From Bremia lactucae (Eukaryota > Oomycota > Peronosporomycetes > Peronosporales > Peronosporaceae): a DNA stretch of 64,000 nt. This document shows, one piece after another, positions 44,714 through 54,594 of the stretch. The first letter of the stretch is position 1, and every line of letters starts with the position of its first letter. Below the pieces are notes generated by a model that saw only the letters and a list, made by a program, of their open reading frames with translations, did not search any database and had not been told where the DNA came from. Position numbers and translations under genes: made by a program. The stretch covers positions 85,565 to 149,564 of the forward strand of contig NC_090612.1 in NCBI RefSeq assembly GCF_004359215.1. Direction: 5' to 3'.

Positions 44714-44939
44714 ATCGCCAGGTGCAGAGACACATGATGATTGTGTGTCTGGAGCAACTTTCGTAAGAAATTTACAAATTCTCTCTTGAGGTTGCTGGAA
44801 AAGTAGGGCGTTTCGCCCCTACTGACCTAGACCGTTTTTTGGCGGTCCGCCTCGCTGTTGTAATTTCGCAACAACGTCGGACCCGCGACCGTTGCTCTTT
44901 CTGGCAGACGGTCCAAAATTACGTTCAGTACCTTTTGGT

Positions 44940-45687
44940 GCTGGGCGTGGGGCACTACACTCATGAGCGTAGTGTCTTAATTTTTGGCAGCGATGGCATT
45001 TCTGCGATCGCTTATTGTTCGTAAGCGAGGTCTCTCGCTTTCGACGTAAGAAAGGTCCATGGGTTGTGGACCTCCTAACTCGTGTCGTCTTGGAGGACGA
45101 TATGATGACGAACTAGCTTACGCCTGTCTCAAACTTAAGTCCTCCTGTTCCGCAACGGATATTGCTTCTTCAAGCGAATCCAGTTCCAAGCGGAACAGAT
45201 GGGTTCTCACGAGACCTACCGTAAGACCTTGCATGAACACCGTAATCAACGTGCGTTCATGAACTGGATTGTTCGTGATACAATTCGCTAAGAGTCGTAT
45301 ATGCTGAGCATAAGCGTGAGCATCACGCTTGCCTTGCATGAGTTTTAGAAGCTCTGATCGAGCCCCGAATTCATCCCTAGGCGGTTCGAACGTCTGTTGA
45401 GGCCGGGCTTTGAAAGCCTCTTGCGAGCCAAATACATATGGGTCGCGCAACTTGAGACCTACTGCCCAAGTTTTGGCACGACCTGCCAAATTTGACTGAG
45501 CCAATGTGACCTGCATTTGCTCGTCGACGACGTGACGAGCCCTTATGGCATCGTCCAACTCGACAAACCATCTTAGGAGGGAGTCTTCTTCGACTCCCTT
45601 ATACTTAGAGATGTGATTCTTTAAGGTTTCGGGACGACGCGTGTGCGTCATACCAGGTACAGGGGTATGTACCTGTTGTAACCACAA
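44940..45687 (-). pseudogene. gag: Gypsy family B gag (B1)
   Basis: A 189-codon minus-strand frame (45687-45118) reads HISKYKGVEEDSLLRWFVEL, LAQSNLAGRAKTWAVGL, then FGARSELLKLMQGKRDAHAY and ERTLITVFMQGL, the capsid-like pattern of gypsy Gag. A CCHC knuckle, CHRCQKLRHYAHEC, follows at ~44960-45005. The first Met is 33 bp inside the recognisable LTR boundary. Confidence 0.85.
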
Positions 45688-45719
45688 CAGTTCTGCCTGT
45701 TGAGAGCCTTGGCGTATCG

Positions 45720-46155
45720 AGGCACTACTGACTTGTACTGCTTCAGTACAAGTCCACGTCTCACTGCCTCAGTGCGAGTGGTGCCTCACGTCACTTCACG
45801 TACACTAGTACGGGCAGAGGAAGACTCTCTTTAAAACACTTGCTTTTAAAGAGGGTTAATTAGAAACTGTATTTAATATAATTAAGCTCTTCTGTTTCGA
45901 TCCATTTAATACTAACTTAATCAAAGACTAATACAAAACATGTTATAAAGTCCTATATGTCTCTCTTTTTGCGCGCGTCCAGCGCTGACTGGACCGCGGA
46001 GAAAGTAGATATAATGGTCCATATCTACCAATGGATAAGCTTTTAGAGTATTGCCTATGTAAAGTAAAATTCTCCAAATAATATCTACCTTTTAGATAAA
46101 ATATTAATTAACAACCTTATAGTGTTAATTTCATGTAACGATACACCCCGTTACA
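45720..46155 (-). repeat. 5' LTR of element B1
   Basis: 436 bp matching 38818-39259 in the same orientation. The gag-side end lacks the last ~8 bases (TGTAACGG), so a small deletion removed the LTR/primer-site junction. The outer end CCCCGTTACA is intact. Confidence 0.9.
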
Positions 46156-46270
46156 ACATACACAAGGGTTTGTCGCAATGTGAACCGGTGGGTCTAATTA
46201 CTTTATTTAAGTAACTGACCATCCACTTAATGGGGACTGTGTTACATTGGGGCAACTTTAATCCGTTACA
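46156..46270 (-). repeat. LTR of C3, right part, with TSD ACATA
   Basis: ACATA (46156-46160) repeats the left flank of B1. CACAAGGGTTTGTC...GGCAACTTTAATCCGTTACA completes the family C LTR begun at 38425. Confidence 0.9.
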
Positions 46271-46570
46271 TGGTGTGAATATAACATTTTCATTTAGTTA
46301 TTAATTTGTCTTTCCACCATCGTCTTACTTCACCTTAATCGTTTATGAATAATTTTTGTTTATATGTTTTTTTTGTGAGCCACTTAAGCGTTAGAGCGAC
46401 TTCAAAAATATTGCCACATCCATTTGAATTAAACGCAAAAATAGTATTTTGGAAGGAGCGACAGCCACATCGCCAATTGTTGCGAAAGATGTAGTGACGG
46501 TGCCACTGTCCATCGGGAGGTTAGATTGGAACGGAACAATGGCTCGCACAAATGCACAATCGACAAGGTT

Positions 46571-47605
46571 TCACACAGTTCCATACTCGGACGTAGTCTC
46601 ATACATGAATGACTTAAACTCGTTGCTTCCTCTTAAAATCCTGGATCTGCATAGATTCACACATTTAGAAGCTTTAAGCTTACCGGAGCTAATATATGCG
46701 ACTTACGCTTGCCAGTGGGCGGTGTAGACGTATCGCACGCTGTCGATGAACACCAGGACCGGAAATACAGGCGCAACCACAACAGCGACAGCGCGAAGTT
46801 CATTAAACACTTCTTGGGTGTCTCCAGGGTATGAAGACTGCTTAAATATAAGACCAAACAATACCCAAGTGACAACAAGACCCACTACCGGATCATGACC
46901 ATGGACGTATGTGCTAAACATTAACACGAGCAGCGCCCCTAATAATGACGCATAGACACCAAATCCAAAAAAGGCACCGTGTAGTTCTTGCAGAACACCT
47001 GCAATGCTAAATATTACATCAGCACTGAGCCAGCCAAAATAAAGTCGTATGGAGAACTCGCTGCAAAAGTAGTAGACCCAGGCTTGAGAGTGCCTCAGTG
47101 TGGGGTGACGCACTACGAACAAATAGAGTGGCAGCATCGTGGACCAGAGCACAATAAGCGCAAACGTCGCCATGTGCAACCACTTCAACCACAATTCGAG
47201 CACTACCCAGAATGTGCTAGCCAGGCATGCGAGCTGGAACCATTGCCGCAGAAACTTCGGGTCGTCTGACGTATAGTAGAAGCTGAAGGTCGGGTAAAAG
47301 CGATCCGTGATCACAGTCATGGCCGTAAAGGTATATATAAGCATCCATATAGTAAACACATAGGGTGGAGGTGCAAGAGGGTTCTTGGGTTCGAGTGTTG
47401 AGGCCGTAAATTTTGCAGACGGTGGCGATCCGCTACCGTCCGTAGCCCCGGAGGATGGAACGATATTTGAGTCGTGGCCTGTAACAGAAGGCCAAGATTT
47501 TTCAGGGGCAAAGTAGTAGACACCAATAACTATCGCAGTCTGTAGTACGAAGAGCAAAAGGTTAGCAGTAGGCAAATGCCAGTCTGATGACGCCGACACC
47601 ACCAT
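46571..47605 (-). CDS. TspO/MBR-like multi-pass membrane protein, copy 1 (two exons)
   Basis: Exon 1 is 47605-46707 and exon 2 is 46646-46571, predicting 324 residues. The protein has about seven to eight hydrophobic segments. After a first membrane helix and a ~40-residue hydrophilic loop comes PPPYVFTIWMLIY, the hallmark P-x2-F-x2-W-x2-I-Y of the extended TspO/MBR-related (tryptophan-rich sensory protein) family; later segments include IRLYFGWLSADVIFSIAG and VGLVVTWVLFGLIF. The open frame ends at a TAA lying inside a GTAAGT. Splicing a 60-nt intron (46706-46647, ending TATGCAG) in phase 2 gives a tail ending Glu-Tyr-Gly-Thr-Val. The paralogue shows the same arrangement. TspO relatives bind tetrapyrroles or lipids; the substrate here is unknown. 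Confidence 0.8.
46647..46706 (-). other. Predicted intron, TspO-like copy 1 (60 nt, phase 2)
   Basis: Starts GTAAGTCG and ends CTATGCAG, with a possible branch region CTTCTAAAT. It follows codon ...TrpGln(Al-) and is at the position equivalent to the paralogue's intron. Confidence 0.7.
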
Positions 47606-48281
47606 GAGTGCTGAATTTTGGTCGATGTTATGTCATTCAATAATTGTAATTGGCGCGAAATAGACGCACTTGTTGGAGTAAATTAAAACTGAAGCGTTTC
47701 AACGGATTGATATTTCATATTTACTTTTAATGGTGATTGCGGGCAGCAATTTAAATAATAGTGGTAGCACCAGTGGCAGCAAGTAGTGGCAGCAGGAGCA
47801 GACAAAGTTGCTTGCACTGTTGAAGATGTTCTGAGCGTCACTTTCGATACAAACATGCCTCGAATTGTAGCGTCACGAAGCGAATAGGCAGCACAGCAAA
47901 ATAACGGTGAATGATGTTAAATATTCGACAAATGGTCTGTCACAATGTAGTAAGCTTGGTAAAAAGCTCGCTTCCATCGGAAATCGTGATTCAGCACTTT
48001 AGCCATTAATTATATAAATTGCTGCTTCACTTTCTAATAAAATTTCGTCAAGCCACCCTTAAGGTTGCTGATCTTTAACGGATATTTTGCGGCCGAGCCC
48101 AGAATGATATGCAATCGTGCGATACGCAGTAATTAATAGAATAGGCTTTGCTTCAATAATATCAACTTTAAAAAGCCCCAAGTGACTAGCATTTGCCGAT
48201 TGACAGGATGATGCTCGAGGAACGCAATATTTACGTTTGGTATTCCTGGCATTTCCCAAAATTCGCGAAATTTTCCGAATA
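47606..48281. other. Intergenic region between the TspO-like genes
   Basis: 676 bp, AT-rich, holding the 3' side of copy 2 and the promoter of copy 1. It contains AGTGGTAGCACCAGTGGCAGCAAG-type short repeats at 47760-47800. No gene is seen. Confidence 0.5.
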
Positions 48282-49186
48282 CTACGCGTTAGTAGTGCCG
48301 TAGTCGATGGGATTGTTACCAAAAAGAGGAAACCCCGAATGTAGCACACGAAATTGCCTATAATTCATATCAAACTTAGTTATAACTTAATGCATCAACG
48401 CTCGTGTTATACTTACGCCTTGATGTCCAGCAATTTCCGCAAGACCGAAATCACAATAAAAGTTGCAACGACGGCCGCACTTTGAGAAGCGCAGGCGCGG
48501 ATGCTCAATGCAATAACGTTCACATGCGCTTTGAAAGTGGCATTCTTCAACGCAAGGCCTACCAGCGCCCAGATCACAACGAGACCAAATGCAAGATCAC
48601 CCTCGTAAATGACTGCAAAGAGTGCACCCACCGCCAGCAACGATAGCAGCGCCACATAGAATGTGAGTGACAGATATCCACCAGCAACATACTGGGCCGT
48701 AACGGCGAGGCTGATGAGCATGGCGGCACATGTCCAAGCAAAGTAAATGGTGAGTCCCAGCTCACTAAGTACGAACTTTTTGAGATCAAAACCAATGCAT
48801 CGGCGGTCCGCGATGATTTGTGAGTAAAGTACGAACAGCGAGAGCCACAAGATCATAAGCGTAACGGTGGCCACGTTCACATATTCGTTGGTGAACAAAA
48901 CAATCCACGCCATGTTCATTAAGCACGCGACAGCAAATAGCGCGCGGAGCATTTTGGCGTTGGAAGCGCTCTCGTAGAAAGAGATGGAGGGCCAAAAGCA
49001 GTCGACAGCAACAGAAGCGGCTAAGAACGCATATATCAAACCCCATATTCTAAATGCGAACGGAGCAGGGGTTATTAGTGTCTCATAATGGCGTGACATA
49101 GGGCCGATATTGCGCGAAAACAAGCCATTGACAAAGAGTTGGATCACGAAGAGCACTAAGTTCACAGACGAAAGTAGTGCCACCAT
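48282..49186 (-). CDS. TspO/MBR-like multi-pass membrane protein, copy 2 (two exons)
   Basis: Exon 1 is 49186-48417 and exon 2 is 48357-48282, predicting 281 residues. It is a paralogue of 46571-47605: TPAPFAFRIWGLIYAFLAAS matches the signature P-x2-F-x2-W-x2-I-Y, and TIYFAWTCAAMLI and FGLVVIWALVGLALKNATF match the later membrane segments. It lacks the N-terminal hydrophilic insertion of copy 1. The open frame again stops at TAA within GTAAGT; removing 59 nt (48416-48358) in phase 2 adds a tail with Asp-Tyr-Gly-Thr near its end. Both last exons are exactly 76 nt. It is transcribed in the same direction as copy 1 and the tyrosyl-tRNA synthetase. Confidence 0.82.
48358..48416 (-). other. Predicted intron, TspO-like copy 2 (59 nt, phase 2)
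   Basis: Starts GTAAGTATAAC, has TATAACTAAG as a branch-like site and ends AATTATAG. The short size and strong donor resemble the other introns in this island. Confidence 0.8.
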
Positions 49187-49547
49187 GAAGAAAAGTATTG
49201 ATCGTTGTCAGATTGAAAATGGTTGATGGGAACGTTTCCCAAAATTTATAGTTCGTTAATATTTTCTCTTTTAGAAATAATAATTAATATTCCTCTTAAA
49301 GAAAATAAAATTTATGTAACCGAGCCGGTATTTTGAGCCTCAACCTATTATGAAAAAAGCAACGCCTCTGTTGAATCAGGCTTTGGTGATCGTGCGCTGC
49401 AGTGACCACGCGCCTCGTAGTGTTCAATCAATCGCGATTGGTAATTGAATTCAAGGCTGCTTTATATAATTAGTACACCATGATCCGGCATTTATTAACA
49501 AGTTAACTTGTTTAATCACGTTAAAAATTCGCGTAGCTCTATCTCAA
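49187..49547. other. Intergenic region, TspO-like copy 2 promoter / TyrRS 3' side
   Basis: 361 bp, AT-rich, with no coding signal. It contains the start-proximal region of copy 2 and the 3' UTR of the synthetase. Confidence 0.5.
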
Positions 49548-51844
49548 TCATCTCGTGATTCGGAACGAGCGCACCTTAGTTAAGAGTTCTTTAGCGTCGC
49601 CAGTTGAAAAATGCTTGCGAACAGGCTCCAGAATTCTATCAAAGTACAAAAGTTAAGGTAAGCGCAGTCACAAACGAACAGCAAAATAATAGTTTGAAAA
49701 TACTCGTTCAAATACTTGGCCAAAGCAGCTTTCACTTCTACACCGCTTAACTCGCGAGCAACAAATGCATCCTCAAGCTCTTTGTAAGTGACAAATGACT
49801 TCTTTGAGCCGTCCATAAGCTTCACAGTAACCCCTTGAGAAGCAAAGCATGGAAAAATGATGTGCATCATGTAATCAAGGATCGGATTTGCATCCACGAA
49901 GCCCTCAGGACAAAATGCTTTCTCAATCTTTCGGCTCACATCGTCGGCACTGTCCTCCATAAAAATAGCCGATTCCGGATCACTTTTTGACATCTTCTCC
50001 TGGCCTTCCTTTAAGCCCATCAGCATGTGGTGGCTCAAAATAACAGGCTTAAACCGAATTTTTGCTTGATCACAGTAGTCGCGTGCAAGCATGTTAATTT
50101 TGCGCTGATCAATGCCCAGCTGGCAGATGTCTGCATTCAAGTTAAAAATGTCAGCACATTGCATCAGCGGGTAGAGGATTTGCGCAGCCTGCATGCCCTC
50201 CTTTTCCTTGCGCCCCATAATTGTGCAGCACTTAAGCGTGCGAGCAATTGTCGTACGGCGGGCAATATCCATCACACGGAGCCAGTACGAAGAGCTGTGT
50301 GAAATAATTTCTTTTGATGCCCACAAAAATTCTACATTAGTCATATCCATGCCCACGGATTTCCAGATCTCGACCATATATTGGCCAACGATACAGATTT
50401 TGTCCAAATCTCCGCCCATCTTGTTGTTAAGCATAGCAAACCAATCAGCCACCCAGAAACGAAACACACTGCCGGTTGACGTAAGCTTGTTGACATTTAC
50501 AGTGCGCAGAACACCCTGAGCTATATGCATGCGTCCCGAAGGTTCAAAACCATCGTAGCATATGGGGTGGGCTTTCTTCTCCAACAAAGCCTGCAATTCG
50601 TTTTCCTGAATGCACTCTTCACCAACAGAGCGAGCCACAGTATAGCGCTCTATTAGCGAAAGCGACGAAGGCTTCCACTCTTTCGTAGCCTCAGGAAATC
50701 CTGGTAATGAAAGGTTTACTAATTTGTCACTATCCAATACCGGGGACAGATTGAGCTTTTTGATACTCGAAAGCATCGTTTTTAGCGGACCGCTAGCAAA
50801 ATGTTGGCGCACGGGCTCGAGTAATGCGTTTATATACTTCGTAAGACACGGCTTCAGATCTGCCGGATGCACCTTCTCCTCGCTAAAAGCTACTTCAAGA
50901 TCATTATAAGAGGCAAAGATTAGGTTGCCACCATTCTTTTCGCTCCGCTCTAGCGTAATACCATTCGCTTGAAAAGGAAAGATTAAGTGCTTCATGTAAT
51001 CTAGAACAGGGTTACCATTTACCTCACCGGGTACACAATATGCCTTCTTAATCTTCGTCTTGACCTCCGCTGCCGTATCATCCACGTATATGGCCGACTC
51101 AGCGTCTGTGCAACTCATCTTAAATTGTTCTTGTTTTAAGCCAAGCAAAAGTGGGTGCGTAAGAAACACCGGCTTGTTAGGCAGACCTTTACAAGATATA
51201 TAGTCTCGCACGAGATTATTGCCAGCCTCCTGGTCAGCGCCGAGTTGGTAAATGTCAGCCTGTAGCATAAAACCGTCCGCTAGTTGCATGAGAGGGTACA
51301 AAATGCGATTCGTGTTGTGCACAGCATCATCTGTCTTTCGACCCATAATGGTCGCGCATTGCTGTACGCGCTCGACAGTGAAACTGCCAGCTGCGTCAAG
51401 AACTTGCGACCAATAAGCACCAGCGTGGTCTGCAGTTATAGTAGAGGCTAGCACAATCTCAAGATTTGGCAGCTTGTCAGCGTCCAGACCCAGAGATTTC
51501 CAGACCTCCACCATGTAAGTGCTTACATTCTGTAGCTTCTTCAAATCACCACCAATCTTGTTATTAAGAAGTGCGTGTATATCAGCCACTAGAAGACGCA
51601 CGTGGCAGCCAGCGTCAATTAGACGCATAGCATTAAGCGTGCGAAGCAGACCGGATGCAAGTGTCATACGACCTGAGGGCTCAAGGCCGTCATAGGCTAT
51701 TGGATGCGCCTTGTCGGCAAAAAGTGCACGCAGCTGGGCCTCAATCTCGGTAGACAGCGTTCCACCTGTTATGGCAGCAAGCTTGCACAGCTTTTCATCG
51801 ATGCTAAGAGCGGCAGGGGCAGCGATAGCAGGCGCGACTTCCAT
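49548..51844 (-). CDS. TyrRS: Tyrosyl-tRNA synthetase, double-length (two fused catalytic units)
   Basis: It charges tRNA-Tyr with tyrosine in the cytosol. Two class Ic synthetase units follow each other. Numbered from an upstream Met at 51928, the N-terminal unit spans about residues 45-395 and the C-terminal unit about 425-770. The C-terminal unit keeps MHIAQG (His468, HIGH-type), YPLMQCAD (586-593), GIDQRKI (605-611) and KMSKS (645-649). The N-terminal unit keeps the tyrosine-pocket YPLMQLAD (211-218) but reads MTLASG instead of a HIGH motif, GADQEAG instead of DQRK, and KMSCT (270-274) instead of KMSKS. The open frame fails at residue ~742; a 68-nt intron (49703-49636) restores ILEPVRKHFS, matching LLEPVRQHFA of unit 1, and a stop at 49548. 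I place the start at Met29 (51844), since the first 28 residues are not synthetase-like; 51928 remains possible. Confidence 0.92.
49636..49703 (-). other. Predicted intron in TyrRS (68 nt, phase 2)
   Basis: GTATTTTC...CTTTGATAG. Splicing joins ...TyrLeuAsnGlu to IleLeuGluProValArg; without it the frame runs into 38 hydrophobic residues unlike any synthetase. Confidence 0.85.
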
Positions 51845-52143
51845 CAAGGATGGTACGAGTTTCTCTTCAATCGGGGGATAGAAAAAATATGTTTTTTTTG
51901 TTATGGATCGATTGCCTTGATGAAACATTTGCTGCCACTTATTTATAAAAGAGCTCAGATCGCTCGTACCTGTTTTGCTGTTTCTTCATTGCTTGAAAAA
52001 TAGTCAATAGTTCTTCAAGACCTTGTAAATTCAGGTGCTAAGACCTCGAGCGTCTACTGCCACCGAACGTAATTTATTATGCCCGATGTATTTCCTACGA
52101 ACTCCAAGCAATCAGGAACTGACTATCTACAATTCAAATTGCC
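51845..52143. promoter_or_regulatory. Divergent promoter region, TyrRS / CREST-like gene
   Basis: About 300 bp between two divergently oriented genes (215 bp if the upstream TyrRS Met is used). It should hold both promoters; no specific element is recognised. Confidence 0.5.
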
Positions 52144-52734
52144 ATGCGCTTGTCCTCGTTCAAGCTCCAGCTACTGCTGCCACTTTGGGTAGGATTGGGC
52201 GGTTACGTTTGGCCCCAAAAGCAAGCACCCGGCAAATCACTGCGATCGCGGCGCAAGGCGCGTCCTTGGTGCGTCAAGCGAGCGTGGTGCGACAGTCTAA
52301 TCTACTCCAACGTAGTGTATGCGCTTGCAGCTATATTTTCATTCAGCTGCGGCCAAAAGTGTTGTGGTGGGCTGCAAATGGGTGCAGCTATCGCCTCTGT
52401 TATGTTTCACCGATCGAAGGAGACAAAGTTTCTGCTGCTGGACGCGCTTATTAGCGGCCTTTTGGGTATTATCTTTATCTTTACTGGCCAGCACACGCTC
52501 ATTAACGAGTGGTATGGCATCTTGTCGATTAAGACTCTGCTGGGTATGCTCTGCGCGTTTACGTGGATTTACTGCGGTCTTCCCGGTGGCAAGCGTTACG
52601 AAAGGTGGCACAAGCGCTGGCACTACGTCTCAGGTGCGACCACTATTTCGACAACTCTGTTCTTGACAGTGTATGTGCCTGAATTTGATTTGCTCATGCA
52701 CGGGCTTATCCAGGGATATAATTGCTTCAAATAA
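52144..52734 (+). CDS. Small multi-pass membrane protein, CREST-superfamily-like hydrolase candidate
   Basis: A 196-residue protein with about five to six hydrophobic segments. Ser85-x3-His89, Asp100 and His156-x3-His160 reproduce the metal-site pattern of alkaline ceramidases and other CREST members (Ser-x3-His, Asp eleven residues on, His-x3-His near the C-terminus). Those enzymes use a zinc ion to cleave lipid amides or act as receptors in membranes of the secretory pathway. The length is shorter than typical seven-helix members, so one or two N-terminal helices may be missing or encoded by an unseen exon. The start has a purine at -3. It is divergent from TyrRS and not obviously linked to it functionally. 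Confidence 0.6.
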   Translation: MRLSSFKLQLLLPLWVGLGGYVWPQKQAPGKSLRSRRKARPWCVKRAWCDSLIYSNVVYALAAIFSFSCGQKCCGGLQMGAAIASVMFHRSKETKFLLLDALISGLLGIIFIFTGQHTLINEWYGILSIKTLLGMLCAFTWIYCGLPGGKRYERWHKRWHYVSGATTISTTLFLTVYVPEFDLLMHGLIQGYNCFK

Positions 52735-52964
52735 TTAATATCTGAGGAACTGATGGCGCATAATGAAAACTATAATTTTGTCAGCGAGGATAATAATAAG
52801 TGAACAATGTGATCAAAGCTGGAAGGTTCCCATGACAAGCTTTGCTGAGTCTGGGCAATTAGGTATAACCTGCAATGTACTTATTTGATAGATGTCATGT
52901 AAGATTGTGCCGTGATGGCAAATAATACAATAATGTGCACTTTGCATTTTGCATTTTGTATCTG
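52735..52964. other. 3' flank of the CREST-like gene
   Basis: 230 bp, AT-rich, no coding signal; it ends where LTR sequence begins. Confidence 0.4.
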
Positions 52965-53195
52965 TTGCAAGAACCGTTGTTGTGGTACATACACTTTATT
53001 GGTAAAATACCCTTTTATTCCATTTAAAATTGTGATACACTAAAATTTCATTTATTATGGGTAACATATGTGGTAGCCGCCAGGTATAAACCTGGCGGCC
53101 AAAATCTATTTCAAATTAGCTAGGGTAAGGTTTTAGATTGATTTTTTTAATAAAGCGCAGTTCCTCTTTTGATCTTAAAGCGTTAAGTGCCTTTG
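52965..53195 (+). repeat. Partial LTR, family A, plus orientation
   Basis: From AGAACCGTTGTTGTGGTACA to AAAGCGTTAAGTGCCTT it matches the first half of the LTR at 1476-2000. It is joined head to head with an inverted LTR at 53196. Confidence 0.8.
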
Positions 53196-53676
53196 TAGCG
53201 GAGCTACCTCGCTCCTAAAGTCAGAGAAGACTTTCAGACTCAGAGAGTCACTTAGTTCTATTGAACTAATGGGTTTAACGACTCAGTGGGTCGTACAAGC
53301 TATCAAAGCTTAAAGAACTTTAGTTCAAAGAATTCAGGGTTCGTAGAACCAAGTGGCAACTAGTGCCCAAGAGGATATACCTTAGAAAGGCTTCTATCTC
53401 TTACAGATCAATGCGCAAGCCTTAGGAAGGCACTTAACGCTTCAAGATCAAAAGGGGAACCGAACTTTATTTTATTATTTAAACCTAAAAATTTACCCTA
53501 GCTAATTTAAAATAGATTTCGGCCGCCAGATTTATATCTGGCGGCGACCACATTTATTACCCATAATAAATGGGATTTAAGTAACTAACTATTTTAAAAT
53601 TTGATAAAAGGGTATTTTACCCATAAAGTAAATGTACCACAACAACGGTTCTCCAACCAATGTGTGCCCCATTACA
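53196..53676 (-). repeat. 3' LTR of element A3 (family A)
   Basis: On the minus strand it begins TGTAATGGGGCACACATTGG at 53676, preceded by a purine tract (opposite CCCTCCCCCATC, 53677-53688), and runs to GAGGTAGCTCCGCTA near 53196, where its 3' end is cut by the inverted partial LTR. Confidence 0.82.
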
Positions 53677-54395
53677 CCCTCCCCCATCAGACGGTTGACA
53701 CCAAGTGACAACATTCGCTTCATTTCCTCTTTGAGGTTGGAACCTAAACAGCTAACCGTTTGGTTGTGTTTTTCATTCCTTTGTCTAATGACAATCAAGC
53801 GTGAGTCACAGACTCTGAGCACCTTCCTCGACGAGGAGGGAATGGTGGACTTTGAAAGTCACTCTCAATCAGAGGAGGAGGAAAAAGAGCGGCGTTCGCT
53901 CACGCCTTCTCCTCCGGACGAACTTCGGCGAGCCCCGAATCCGTTCCCGGAACGTGGTGCCGATGTGTTAACTGCATTGAGCAGGACACGGGACCCTGAG
54001 TCCAACATTATTACGAATCCGCTCGATGAAGAGCAAGAGCAGATAATCCTCATAAAAAGGAAAGAGCTCGTCGTCGAGCTGCCGAAATAGCGAAAGCTAA
54101 GGCTCATAGTGAATTTAGATTCACTCCGCTTAGTGCGGACGAGCGTCTCAAAGAGATAGCGGGTCATAGCTTGGCCATCTCGATCCCTGGTGACCCGGCG
54201 AAGACGCCGGAGGAGATCCGCTCGCGACGCTCCTCCGATACATGGAGGTAGCGGTCGAGTTTGTCGGTCTTCGACTTGAGGCTCGGCATTTCTCCCACTG
54301 AATCCACAACATACGCAGCCTCGAAGTCTTGAGTGTGGCTGACATTTCTTCATTACGCACGGCCGTAAGCAGCCCACGCCTCTCACAATTTTAAT

Positions 54396-54590
54396 AGTTA
54401 GTTACTTAAATCACATTTATGGGTAACAAATGTGGTCGCCGCCAGATGTAACGGGGCACTACGCTTGTTGTTGCAAAATCACAACAGCGAGGCGGACCGC
54501 CAAAAAAACGGTCGGGGTCAGAAGGGGCGCAACGCCCTTCTGATCCACTTTTGACAGCAAGAGACACGGACACGCTTTCGACACTCTTCA
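54396..54590. repeat. Mixed family A LTR and family B fragments
   Basis: 54396-54446 is family A LTR (GTTACTTAAATCACATTTATGGG...GTCGCCGCCAGAT). It is joined to TGTAACGGGGCACTACG of family B and then, to ~54560, to a family B gag piece matching 44820-44880 inverted. Confidence 0.7.
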
Positions 54591-54594
54591 TGAG

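Larger units (their letters stand above)
38818..46155 (-). mobile_element. Ty3/gypsy element B1, full-length, nested
   Basis: A 7.34-kb element on the minus strand: 5' LTR (45720-46155), gag, protease, RT, RNase H, integrase with a GPF-type C-terminus, then an antisense frame, the polypurine tract and the 3' LTR. It is bounded by an exact 5-bp target duplication and inserted in the LTR of C3. All enzymatic domains are present in order but each carries disabling changes, so this copy is not autonomous. Confidence 0.93.

Noticed and set aside
48059..48349. 96-codon minus-strand frame between the TspO-like genes
   Set aside because: It overlaps the predicted last exon of copy 2 in another frame and has no recognisable feature.
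52035..52454. 139-codon plus-strand frame overlapping the CREST-like gene start
   Set aside because: It is in another frame, lacks membrane segments, and the 196-residue frame carries the coherent motif set.
54160..54395. Minus-strand frames between fragments of the family A antisense ORF
   Set aside because: One ~60-codon frame looks protein-like (DRYLHVSEERRERISSG) but cannot be linked to any family here; too little to annotate.
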